Assembly (NCBI RefSeq): GCF_900104115.1
Contig: NZ_FNJM01000005.1
Span: 124,001 to 188,000, forward strand
Direction: 5' to 3'
Length of the DNA: 64,000 nucleotides
From: Clostridium gasigenes
Lineage (GTDB): Bacteria > Bacillota > Clostridia > Clostridiales > Clostridiaceae
Below are positions 33,918 to 41,289 of the stretch, piece after piece. Under the pieces are notes generated by a model. That model was not told the origin of the DNA and made no database searches. It saw nothing but the letters and a program-made list of their open reading frames with translations. The first letter of the stretch is position 1, and the number at the start of each line of letters is the position of its first letter. The translations under genes and the position numbers were made by a program.

Positions 33918-35225
33918 ATGAAAAAACAAGGAAGTGGATGGGCGTTGTTACCTTTAGGGGTATTTATACTAGTATATTTAGGCTCATCAATAGTAGCTAA
34001 AGATTTTTATTCAGTATCGATAGTAGTACCATTTTTAGCCGCTGCATTAGTAGCTTTAATCATGAATAGAAAAAGTACTTTTGATAGTAAGTTGGAGATT
34101 TTTTGCAAGGGGGCAGGCGATAATAATATTATATTAATGGTTATAATATTTATATTAGCAGGTGCATTTGCAGAAGTAGCTAAAACTATGGGGGCAGTTG
34201 ATGCTACTGTTAATTTAGGTCTATCATTGCTTCCAAGTAATGTATTAATAGCAGGACTTTTTATTATAGCATGTTTTATAGCATTGTCAGTTGGAACATC
34301 AGTTGGAACAATAGTATCCCTTGTACCAATTGCTGTAGTAGTTGCAGAAAAAACAGGAATTTTAACGGCTATAGCGGTTGCAGCGGTAGTAAGTGGCGCA
34401 ATGTTTGGGGATAACTTATCTATAATTTCAGATACAACTATTGCAGCAACAAGAACTCAAGGTTGTGAAATGAAAGATAAGTTTAAGATGAACTTTAAAA
34501 TAGTTTTACCAGCAGCAATTGTTACAGCTCTTATATTTGTATTTATAAGTAGAGGATATGTAGCGACAAATATAGAAGCTTTAGAATTTAATATTATAAA
34601 AATAGTTCCATATATAGCTGTAATATTATCATCACTTGCAGGAATAAATGTAATTTTAGTTTTATTCTCTGGGATATTAGTAGCAGGAAGTATAGGATTA
34701 ATTTATGGAAGCTTTAATTTATTAGGGTTATTTGGAGCAATATCAACAGGTATTGAAGGAATGAGTGAATTAATTATAATATCTATTTTAATAGCAGGTA
34801 CAATAGAAATAATTAAAGTTAATGGTGGAATAGATTTTATATTAAATAAAGGATTAAAAGGATTCAAAACAAAAAGAGGCGCAGAATATGGAATTGCAGC
34901 GTTAGTAAGTTTAGTAGATATATGTACTGCAAATAATACAGTAGCAATAGTTACGGTAGGACCAATAGCTAAGGATATATCAAATGAATTCGAATTAGAG
35001 CCAAAGAGAATAGCAGGAATTATAGACATGTTCTCATGTGCATTCCAAGGGATTATACCTTATGGAGCACAATTGATTTCGGCAGCAGGACTTGCAGCAC
35101 TTTCACCCTTTGCAATAATGAAATATTTATTCTATCCATATTTAATGGGAATAAGTGCAGTTGTAGCAATCTGGTTACATTGGAGAACAAGAGAGGATAA
35201 TAGAATAACTAGAATAGAAATCTAG
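33918..35225 (+). CDS. nhaC: Na+/H+ antiporter, NhaC family
   Basis: The 435-residue protein has about 11-12 membrane helices. The conserved NhaC segments are LSVGTSVGTIVSLVPIA (about residues 122-140), GAMFGDNLSIISDTTIAATRTQG (about 170-190) and DICTANNTVAIVTVGPIAKD (about 333-352). It exchanges sodium for protons across the membrane. Some family members instead exchange amino-acid-derived acids such as malate/lactate, so the ion specificity is not proven. AAAGGAG precedes the ATG. The gene is monocistronic and its 3' end carries a perfect copy of the palindromic repeat. Confidence 0.88.
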   Translation: MKKQGSGWALLPLGVFILVYLGSSIVAKDFYSVSIVVPFLAAALVALIMNRKSTFDSKLEIFCKGAGDNNIILMVIIFILAGAFAEVAKTMGAVDATVNLGLSLLPSNVLIAGLFIIACFIALSVGTSVGTIVSLVPIAVVVAEKTGILTAIAVAAVVSGAMFGDNLSIISDTTIAATRTQGCEMKDKFKMNFKIVLPAAIVTALIFVFISRGYVATNIEALEFNIIKIVPYIAVILSSLAGINVILVLFSGILVAGSIGLIYGSFNLLGLFGAISTGIEGMSELIIISILIAGTIEIIKVNGGIDFILNKGLKGFKTKRGAEYGIAALVSLVDICTANNTVAIVTVGPIAKDISNEFELEPKRIAGIIDMFSCAFQGIIPYGAQLISAAGLAALSPFAIMKYLFYPYLMGISAVVAIWLHWRTREDNRITRIEI

Positions 35226-35241
35226 TATTTTAGCTATAGAT

Positions 35242-35309
35242 TTAGGAATTTTAAAAAAATAACTAGTCAATATACATTTAATATTGACTAGTTATTTTTC
35301 GCGTCCTAT
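35242..35309. repeat. Dispersed palindromic repeat, best-preserved copy
   Basis: AAAAATAACTAGTCAATAT (35255-35273) is the exact complement of 35281-35299 around a 7-nt loop. Outer arms TTAGGA and TCCTA extend it. It lies between convergent nhaC and ispF and may double as a terminator for both. Confidence 0.85.
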
Positions 35310-35318
35310 TTCTAATGT

Positions 35319-35792
35319 TTATAAATTAGTTACTAAGCAAATGCTTTGAGAGGATATACCTTCACCAGTACCAGTAAATCCAAGGCCTTCTTCCGTAGTT
35401 GCCTTAATATTTATTTTATCAAGAGTAATATTAAGGGCTTTTGAAATGTTTTCTCTCATAGTTTGAATATGAGGGGACATTTTGGGAGCCTGTGCAATTA
35501 TGGTTGAATCTATATTGCTTATCGAATATCCATTAGTATGGATTAGTATACCCACTTCTTTTAAAAGATCTATGCTAGATATGTTTTTATATTTTGGATC
35601 GGTGTCAGGAAAATGTGTTCCTATATCTCCTAAAGCGGTAGCACCAAGCAAAGAATCAATAACTGCATGCACTAATACATCTGCATCTGAATGCCCTAGT
35701 AGTCCTTTTTTATAAGGTATAGTAACCCCACCTAAAATTAAATCTCTATTTTCGACTAATCTATGTACATCGTATCCCATTCCAATTCTCAA
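35319..35792 (-). CDS. ispF: 2-C-methyl-D-erythritol 2,4-cyclodiphosphate synthase
   Basis: The 157-residue protein shows the IspF pattern: [22 protein letters not shown] (Asp-His metal ligands in GYDVH), [22 protein letters not shown] (HSDADV) and the C-terminal [17 protein letters not shown]. It closes the ring in the non-mevalonate isoprenoid pathway. AGGAGG precedes the ATG. No ispD is adjacent. Confidence 0.96.
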   Translation of the reverse strand: MRIGMGYDVHRLVENRDLILGGVTIPYKKGLLGHSDADVLVHAVIDSLLGATALGDIGTHFPDTDPKYKNISSIDLLKEVGILIHTNGYSISNIDSTIIAQAPKMSPHIQTMRENISKALNITLDKINIKATTEEGLGFTGTGEGISSQSICLVTNL

Positions 35793-35974
35793 TTTGAAAT
35801 CCTCCTATATAATAAAATAATAATTTTATTATATCACAATGAATAAAAAAGCTTCGAAAAATAACTATCCAATTATACTATTTTATATTATGAAGAAGAT
35901 AATTGGTAAAATTAAAACCTATCAATTATAATCATAAAATATTATTAGTAAATATGGATAGTTAGCTATAAGAC

Positions 35975-36145
35975 TCATAAAATTTTTTTGAACGCATAGA
36001 TTTTTGAAGGCTTAGAAGTATCTTTTACAAAAAAAATGAAAAACTTTTTTAAAAAATAATTAACTCGGCAGAATAGATAGAGCTTTTTTGAAACAATTCT
36101 TTTGTGAGTAAATTTAAAGTCAACATAAATAACATTTCCTTTCAT
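35975..36145 (-). CDS. Small basic protein, 56 residues, unknown
   Basis: An ATG preceded by GAGGTGAT opens a 56-codon frame ending TGA. The peptide begins MKGNVIYVDFKFTHKR, has a central aromatic stretch (NYFLKKFFIFFV) and ends KPSKIYAFKKIL. It is strongly basic. It occupies the otherwise empty 35793-36254 gap, divergent from the sortase gene. The good ribosome binding site is the main support; the frame is short and AT-rich, so a chance ORF is possible. Confidence 0.5.
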   Translation of the reverse strand: MKGNVIYVDFKFTHKRIVSKKLYLFCRVNYFLKKFFIFFVKDTSKPSKIYAFKKIL

Positions 36146-36206
36146 AAAAATCACCTCGTAAAATACTAGGTTTAAATTAGAAATAATAAAAAATACACAT
36201 TGTTTA

Positions 36207-36215
36207 TGGTATAAT
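36207..36215 (+). promoter_or_regulatory. Extended -10 promoter of the sortase operon
   Basis: TGGTATAAT matches the extended -10 form, 40 bp before the sortase start. No clear -35 is present. The same TATGGTATAAT string precedes mogA. Confidence 0.55.
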
Positions 36216-36254
36216 ATATGTAAAAAAGTAATAAATGTTATTGGAGGATTAGCT

Positions 36255-36848
36255 TTGATAGAAAAGTTTAGAAGGATAGTAGGATTAATTTTGGTAATTG
36301 TAGGTATAGGTTTAATTGGCTCAGTAATATATAATAGAATTGAGACAAATAAAAAGCAAAATGAGTTAAAAGAAGTTCTTCAAGATGTTATAAAAGAAGA
36401 TTCAACTAGTGAAAAAACAACTGAAAATAAAGAGTTGGATAATTTAGGATATACACCGATCGGATTAATTGAAATACCAAGCATAGAATTATCACAAGGA
36501 TTAGTAGAAGGGGTAACGGATGAAATACTTCAGTATTATATAGGACACTTTGAAAGTTCTGTAAAGCCAGGGGAAAAAGGAAATTTTGCTGTTGCAGGTC
36601 ATAGAGTATCGAATTACTCAGAAGCGTTCATAAATTTATATAAATTAAAACCTGGAGATTTAGTAAGTGTTAAAAGTAGAGGAAAAGAGTTTATATATCA
36701 AATAGATAAAAATTTCATAGTAGATCCTGAAAATGTTGAGGTTTTAGACCAAACAGAAGATGCAACAATAACATTAATAACATGTACAGTAGGAGCAAAA
36801 CAAAGAGTGATTATTAAGGGGAAGTTAATAGATACGAAGGTGATATAG
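36255..36848 (+). CDS. Sortase, class D type
   Basis: The 197-residue protein has an N-terminal membrane anchor (about residues 8-26), a short charged linker and a sortase barrel. Catalytic residues are visible: His116 in VAGHRVS, Cys177 in TLITC and Arg184 in GAKQRV. Class D sortases cleave an LPxTG-like signal and attach proteins to the cell wall. No substrate gene is visible in the window. The start is TTG after GGAGG. The SigI/RsgI-like fusion gene follows 21 bp later and probably shares the transcript. Confidence 0.9.
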   Translation: MIEKFRRIVGLILVIVGIGLIGSVIYNRIETNKKQNELKEVLQDVIKEDSTSEKTTENKELDNLGYTPIGLIEIPSIELSQGLVEGVTDEILQYYIGHFESSVKPGEKGNFAVAGHRVSNYSEAFINLYKLKPGDLVSVKSRGKEFIYQIDKNFIVDPENVEVLDQTEDATITLITCTVGAKQRVIIKGKLIDTKVI

Positions 36849-36869
36849 TAGTTTCAAAGAGGTGAAAAA

Positions 36870-37865
36870 ATGAGTGGTTTTGATAATTACAAATTCAGAT
36901 TTTCTTCGTTGCACCAACTTAGTTTAGCTGGTGCAACAATTGTTAAACAAAGAGGAAATCAAATAGTTTTAATGGGGAATGAAATAGAACTATATAATGT
37001 GTTAATAAAAGATTTAGTTAATCAATGTCCAAGTGATGATATAAGAAACCAAATTTTAAATATTGCATATTACATAGTATCTGATTTAGAATGCTATGAA
37101 AAAACAATTAAAGATAGAGCCTTACCAATAATTAAGATTAAAGGAAAAATACAAGTAGCGAGATCTTTTTTGGAATTATGGCAAGACTATATAATAGCAT
37201 ATGTAGTGATTTTAGGAAATCCAAATTATAAATATATTCAGGACTATTTAAAAATAGAAGAAAGTGTAGTAGGATTAGAAGTTAAGGGCTTAAAATTAGA
37301 TAAATCAAAAGAAGTATTTACAGGAATAGTAATTTCTAAATCAAAAAAAAGAGCAACTATATTAACATCTAAAGGTGAATTCAAGAAAATAGACAAGAGA
37401 GATAATATAGATATTGGCGAAGAAGTAACTGGATCTGAAAGTAAGGGTTTGAGAAGTTATAAATTACATATATCAATAATAGGAATATTAATTATTATAA
37501 TGGTATCTATTGCGATAAATAGATATACAACAATAACAAAAACTATAGTAATTAACACAACATCTGCAATTAAAATTGAAGTTAACAGCTTTAATAAAGT
37601 TGTAAATACGCAAAGTCCCACAACTAAAGGTGTAGAAATGTTAAAGGAAATCCAAATTGAAGATAAAGGTATGGATGAATCTTTATATGAAATATTAAAA
37701 TACTCCTTAAAAAATGAAATGATTCCAACTAATGATGTTTTAATAACTGTAAGTGGAGAAATGATTGATTTCGAAACCTTAGAAGAAACAAAAAAGTTTT
37801 TAGAAGATAATGATATAATGGTTAAATTTAATAATTCGGGAAATGAACATTACATAAATCAATAG
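36870..37865 (+). CDS. SigI C-terminal domain fused to RsgI-type anti-sigma protein
   Basis: The 331-residue protein has two recognisable parts. Residues about 35-130 resemble the C-terminal domain of sigma factor SigI: NEIELYNVLIKDLVNQCP, DRALPIIKIKGKI and LWQDYIIAYVVILGNPNYKYI. The helix-turn-helix is altered (QVARSFLEL in place of VSRKTIER). Residues about 145-192 match the RsgI N-terminal anti-sigma domain (VFTGIVISKSKKRATILTSKG). A membrane helix (about 199-217) and an outer domain of about 115 residues follow. In Bacillus and cellulolytic clostridia SigI and RsgI are separate proteins that bind each other. No sigma core domain is present. AGGTG precedes the ATG. Confidence 0.78.
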   Translation: MSGFDNYKFRFSSLHQLSLAGATIVKQRGNQIVLMGNEIELYNVLIKDLVNQCPSDDIRNQILNIAYYIVSDLECYEKTIKDRALPIIKIKGKIQVARSFLELWQDYIIAYVVILGNPNYKYIQDYLKIEESVVGLEVKGLKLDKSKEVFTGIVISKSKKRATILTSKGEFKKIDKRDNIDIGEEVTGSESKGLRSYKLHISIIGILIIIMVSIAINRYTTITKTIVINTTSAIKIEVNSFNKVVNTQSPTTKGVEMLKEIQIEDKGMDESLYEILKYSLKNEMIPTNDVLITVSGEMIDFETLEETKKFLEDNDIMVKFNNSGNEHYINQ

Positions 37866-37887
37866 AGAGAGTGAATAGGTGAATAAT

Positions 37888-38730
37888 ATGCAACAAAAAA
37901 ATAGTGATAAAAATAAATCTAAAAATAAACCAGGAAATAAAAATTTTACTAATAAAAAGTATAATAAAAAAAGTGATGTAGATAAAGAACCAATAATAGT
38001 TCATACTGATAGAAATGAAGAAATAAGGTTAAATAAATATATAAGTGAAACTGGAATATGCTCAAGACGTCAGGCTGATAACTTAGTAGAAATGGGAAGG
38101 GTTACCGTTGATGATGTTAAAGCGACAATGGGAATCAAGGTTACAAAAGGTCAAGTTGTTAAAGTTGATGGAAAATCTATAAATAAGGTTGAAAATTTAG
38201 TTTATATAGTTTTAAATAAACCAGTGGGGATAACCTGTACAACTGAAAAAAATGTTAAGGGTAATATAATTGATTTCGTTAAACATAGAGAAAGAATATT
38301 TCCAATTGGAAGGTTGGATAAAGATTCACAAGGACTAATTTTATTAACTAATGATGGTGATATAGTTAATAAAATATTAAGAGCTGGAAACAATCATGAA
38401 AAGGAATATGTGGTTACTGTTGATAAAATGATGACTCATGATTTTATAAATAAAATGGGTAGTGGGGTCGAGATTCTTGGAACAGTTACTAAAGAATGTT
38501 TGGTTGAGAGACAAGGAAAATTCATGTTTAAAATAAATTTAACAGAAGGTATGAACAGACAAATTAGACGGATGACAGAAGCCTTAGGTTACAAGGTAGT
38601 AAAGTTAGAAAGAATACGAATTATGAATATAAATATATCTAAACTTAGAATGGGACAGTGGAGAGATCTTACATCAAGAGAACTTATAAAATTAAATGAA
38701 CTAATATCAGAATCGGCAAAGACACTTTAA
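37888..38730 (+). CDS. Pseudouridine synthase, RluF/RluB family
   Basis: The protein of about 280 residues has a lysine/asparagine-rich N-terminal tail (about 1-45), then an S4 RNA-binding domain ([27 protein letters not shown]). The catalytic domain contains [16 protein letters not shown] with the nucleophilic Asp, and [24 protein letters not shown]. It converts a uridine in 23S rRNA to pseudouridine; the [10 protein letters not shown] wording is closest to RluF. The frame opens with GTG at 37879, but AGGTGA is spaced for the ATG at 37888. A strong terminator follows after a repeat-like stretch. Confidence 0.9.
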   Translation: MQQKNSDKNKSKNKPGNKNFTNKKYNKKSDVDKEPIIVHTDRNEEIRLNKYISETGICSRRQADNLVEMGRVTVDDVKATMGIKVTKGQVVKVDGKSINKVENLVYIVLNKPVGITCTTEKNVKGNIIDFVKHRERIFPIGRLDKDSQGLILLTNDGDIVNKILRAGNNHEKEYVVTVDKMMTHDFINKMGSGVEILGTVTKECLVERQGKFMFKINLTEGMNRQIRRMTEALGYKVVKLERIRIMNINISKLRMGQWRDLTSRELIKLNELISESAKTL

Positions 38731-38808
38731 GTGTTTTTGAAGATACATTAGATAAGGTGCTTTCAAAAAATAGATTAGCAAATTGATCTATTTTAAAAAA
38801 AGTGACTA

Positions 38809-38845
38809 AAATGACCCTTGAATAAAATTTAAGGGTCATTTTTAT
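38809..38845 (+). terminator. Terminator after the pseudouridine synthase
   Basis: AAATGACCCTT and AAGGGTCATTT with a T run. Between the stop and this hairpin, 38749-38810 holds another hairpin (AAAATAGAT/ATCTATTTT) that may be a variant of the palindromic repeat. Confidence 0.88.
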
Positions 38846-38943
38846 ATTAAATTATTAATATAATATAATTTGAATTAATAATGTATTCATGTAAAAAAAT
38901 ATATTATAATAATGTTATTGGAATAGTAGACAATTAATGTATG

Positions 38944-38976
38944 TTATACACATAATCCACAATAGCCTGTGGATAA
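38944..38976. promoter_or_regulatory. Cluster of three DnaA boxes
   Basis: TTATACACA (38944-38952) and TAATCCACA (38953-38961, one mismatch) are followed by TGTGGATAA (38968-38976), the exact complement of TTATCCACA. More boxes occur downstream at 39203-39211 and 39331-39339 (both exact), with single-mismatch forms at 39000, 39146 and 39160. The neighbouring genes are not those of a chromosomal origin. Confidence 0.6.
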
Positions 38977-39086
38977 CTTGTTGAATTTTTTTTATAGCTA
39001 TGTTGATAATTTACTCTGTTTATGTAAATAATAAGAATAAATATAAGGTTTTTATATTATTTTATCATATAAGGAGGAACTATATA

Positions 39087-39812
39087 ATGAAGCTATTAAA
39101 TAGGTGTGTAAGTATTTTAATCATATTAATTGCTATTACTAATACTTGTCCACAAGGGGTGTTGATAAATTTAAACAGTCAATTTGTTGAATCATCGTTA
39201 GTTGTGGATAAAATTATAAAAGAAAAAAATGATTATTTGACTATTGATGTAAAAATACCTCAAATTAATGGATTAAATAATAAAGAGGCAGAAAAAGTTA
39301 TCAACAACAAGATTTTAGATTTTACCAATATGTGGATAAAGGATGCTAAAGAAATCGCACAGGAATATTATGGAGGTCCTAATAATGTATATCCTATATT
39401 CCCATATCAATTAATAGCAAAATACACTATGAAAAGCCAAAATAAGATATTAAGTTTTTATATTGATTATTATCAATATACTGGAGGTGCTCATGAAATA
39501 ACAAATAGAGTATCTTATAACATAGATATTAATACTGGACGAGAACTATTGTTAAATGATTTATTTGTAGATGAGTATGAATATGAAAAAGTAATTAATA
39601 ACGAAATAAAAAAACAAATAGCTAAAAATCCTGATATTTATTTTCCTGGTAAGGATGGGTTTAATGGAATTAATAAAAATCAGCAATATTTTATAGATGG
39701 AAATAATTTGGTAGTGTATTTTGGACTGTATGAGATTGCACCATATGTAACAGGAATACCGGAATTTAAAATTCCTATTAAATTGTTTGGAGAATCATTT
39801 AAATATATTTAG
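39087..39812 (+). CDS. Secreted DUF4163/DUF3298 domain protein
   Basis: The protein of about 241 residues begins with a signal peptide (MKLLNRCVSILIILIAITNT). A DUF4163-like region follows (about 40-130), then a DUF3298-like region with DYYQYTGGAHEITNRVSYNID (about 130-150) and a C-terminal YFIDGNNLVVYFGLYEIAPY. These paired domains occur in RsiV-type and other cell-surface proteins of Firmicutes; function here is unknown. The frame opens 29 codons upstream, but AAGGAGG is spaced for the ATG at 39087. The early coding region contains several DnaA-box matches. Confidence 0.85.
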   Translation: MKLLNRCVSILIILIAITNTCPQGVLINLNSQFVESSLVVDKIIKEKNDYLTIDVKIPQINGLNNKEAEKVINNKILDFTNMWIKDAKEIAQEYYGGPNNVYPIFPYQLIAKYTMKSQNKILSFYIDYYQYTGGAHEITNRVSYNIDINTGRELLLNDLFVDEYEYEKVINNEIKKQIAKNPDIYFPGKDGFNGINKNQQYFIDGNNLVVYFGLYEIAPYVTGIPEFKIPIKLFGESFKYI

Positions 39813-39852
39813 ACAGATAAAAATGCATTGGTAGAATAGTGGGGGGAAAAAT

Positions 39853-41229
39853 ATGATTAAAATAAAAGAAACCTTTGAAAAACAAAAAGAGTTTTATGAT
39901 ACAGGGAAAACTAAAAATATAGATTTTAGAATTAGTAATTTAAAAAAGTTAAGAAAAATAATAAAGAATAATGAAGAGTTGATAATTGAAGCTCTTAAAA
40001 AGGACCTTGGAAAATCACCTTTTGAAAGTTATGCAACAGAGATTGGATTGGTTTATGATGAACTAAATATTCATATTAAAAATACTAGAAAATGGGCTAA
40101 GAGAGAAAAGAAAAGAAGCCCATTAGTTCATTTCCCAGCGAAGAGTTATATTTATAAGGAACCTTATGGGGTAGCGTTAATAATAGGACCCTTTAATTAT
40201 CCAATTCAGCTAATATTAGCACCATTAGTTGCAGCTATAGCTGCGGGTAATTGTGTAATATTAAAACCTTCAGAAAATACTATAAACACATCTATTTTAT
40301 TAGAAAAGATAATAAATGATAATTTTGATGAAAGCTATGTAAAAGTGGTGAATCCTTTAGGTGGAAAAGAGATAGTTTCATATTTATTAGATTTAAGATT
40401 TGATTATATATTCTTTACAGGTAGTGTAGGTGTTGGCAAAATAGTTATGAAAAAAGCTGCTGAAAATTTAATACCTGTAACTTTAGAACTTGGTGGTAAA
40501 AGTCCTTGTATTGTGGACAAGGATGCAAAACTAGAGCTTAGTGCGAAAAGATTAGTTTGGGGGAAATTTTTAAATGCAGGTCAGACTTGTGTAGCTCCGG
40601 ATTATTTATATGTTCATAAGGATATAAAAGAAGAATTTTTGAAAGCTGTGGTAAAGGAAATAAGAAATCAATTTGGAGAAAATATAAAAGAAAGTATAGA
40701 TTTCACTAGATTAATAAACTTAAAAACATTAGATAGATTAAAGTCGTATATGAATGATGGGGATATATTTTTTGGTGGAGGATATGATGAAAAAGAATTG
40801 TATTTTGAACCAACAGTAATAACTAATATAAAGAATAGTTCTAAAATAATGGAAGAAGAAATATTTGGACCAATATTACCTGTTTTAGAATTTGAAGATA
40901 TAAATGAAGTAATTAGATATGTTAATGATAAAGATAAGCCATTAGCACTATATTACTTCTCTGAAAACAAGGATAATATAGAACATGTTTTAAATAATAC
41001 TACTGCTGGAGGAGTAACTATAAATGATACTATTATACATGTAGCAAGTGCTTATTTGCCATTTGGAGGAGTAGGTAGTAGCGGTATGGGGTCGTATCAT
41101 GGTGAGGCAAGCTTCGATACATTTACTCATAGGAAATCAGTAATTAAAAGGGGGACATTTATAGATATTCCAATAAGATATGCCCCGTACAATGATAAAA
41201 TAAGTATAATAAAGAAATTAATGAAGTAA
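39853..41229 (+). CDS. Aldehyde dehydrogenase, class 3-like
   Basis: The 458-residue protein matches the short aldehyde dehydrogenases that lack the N-terminal tail. It has IIGPFNYPIQLILAPLVAAIAAGNCVILKPSE, TGSVGVGK (cofactor loop), general base Glu212 in LELGGKSP, and nucleophile Cys246 in NAGQTCVAPD. The C-terminal hydrophobic anchor of fatty aldehyde dehydrogenases is not present. It oxidises an aldehyde with NAD(P); the natural substrate is unknown. GGGGGG precedes the ATG. Confidence 0.92.
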   Translation: MIKIKETFEKQKEFYDTGKTKNIDFRISNLKKLRKIIKNNEELIIEALKKDLGKSPFESYATEIGLVYDELNIHIKNTRKWAKREKKRSPLVHFPAKSYIYKEPYGVALIIGPFNYPIQLILAPLVAAIAAGNCVILKPSENTINTSILLEKIINDNFDESYVKVVNPLGGKEIVSYLLDLRFDYIFFTGSVGVGKIVMKKAAENLIPVTLELGGKSPCIVDKDAKLELSAKRLVWGKFLNAGQTCVAPDYLYVHKDIKEEFLKAVVKEIRNQFGENIKESIDFTRLINLKTLDRLKSYMNDGDIFFGGGYDEKELYFEPTVITNIKNSSKIMEEEIFGPILPVLEFEDINEVIRYVNDKDKPLALYYFSENKDNIEHVLNNTTAGGVTINDTIIHVASAYLPFGGVGSSGMGSYHGEASFDTFTHRKSVIKRGTFIDIPIRYAPYNDKISIIKKLMK

Positions 41230-41247
41230 TATTGTATAAAAATAAAA

Positions 41248-41289
41248 AAAATATCTGAGTTAGATATCTAACTCAGATATTTTTTTTAA
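41248..41289. terminator. Bidirectional terminator
   Basis: AAATATCTGAGTTA and TAACTCAGATATTT around GATATC, with A and T runs on both sides, between convergent genes. It overlaps the stop of the minus-strand ATPase gene. Confidence 0.9.
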
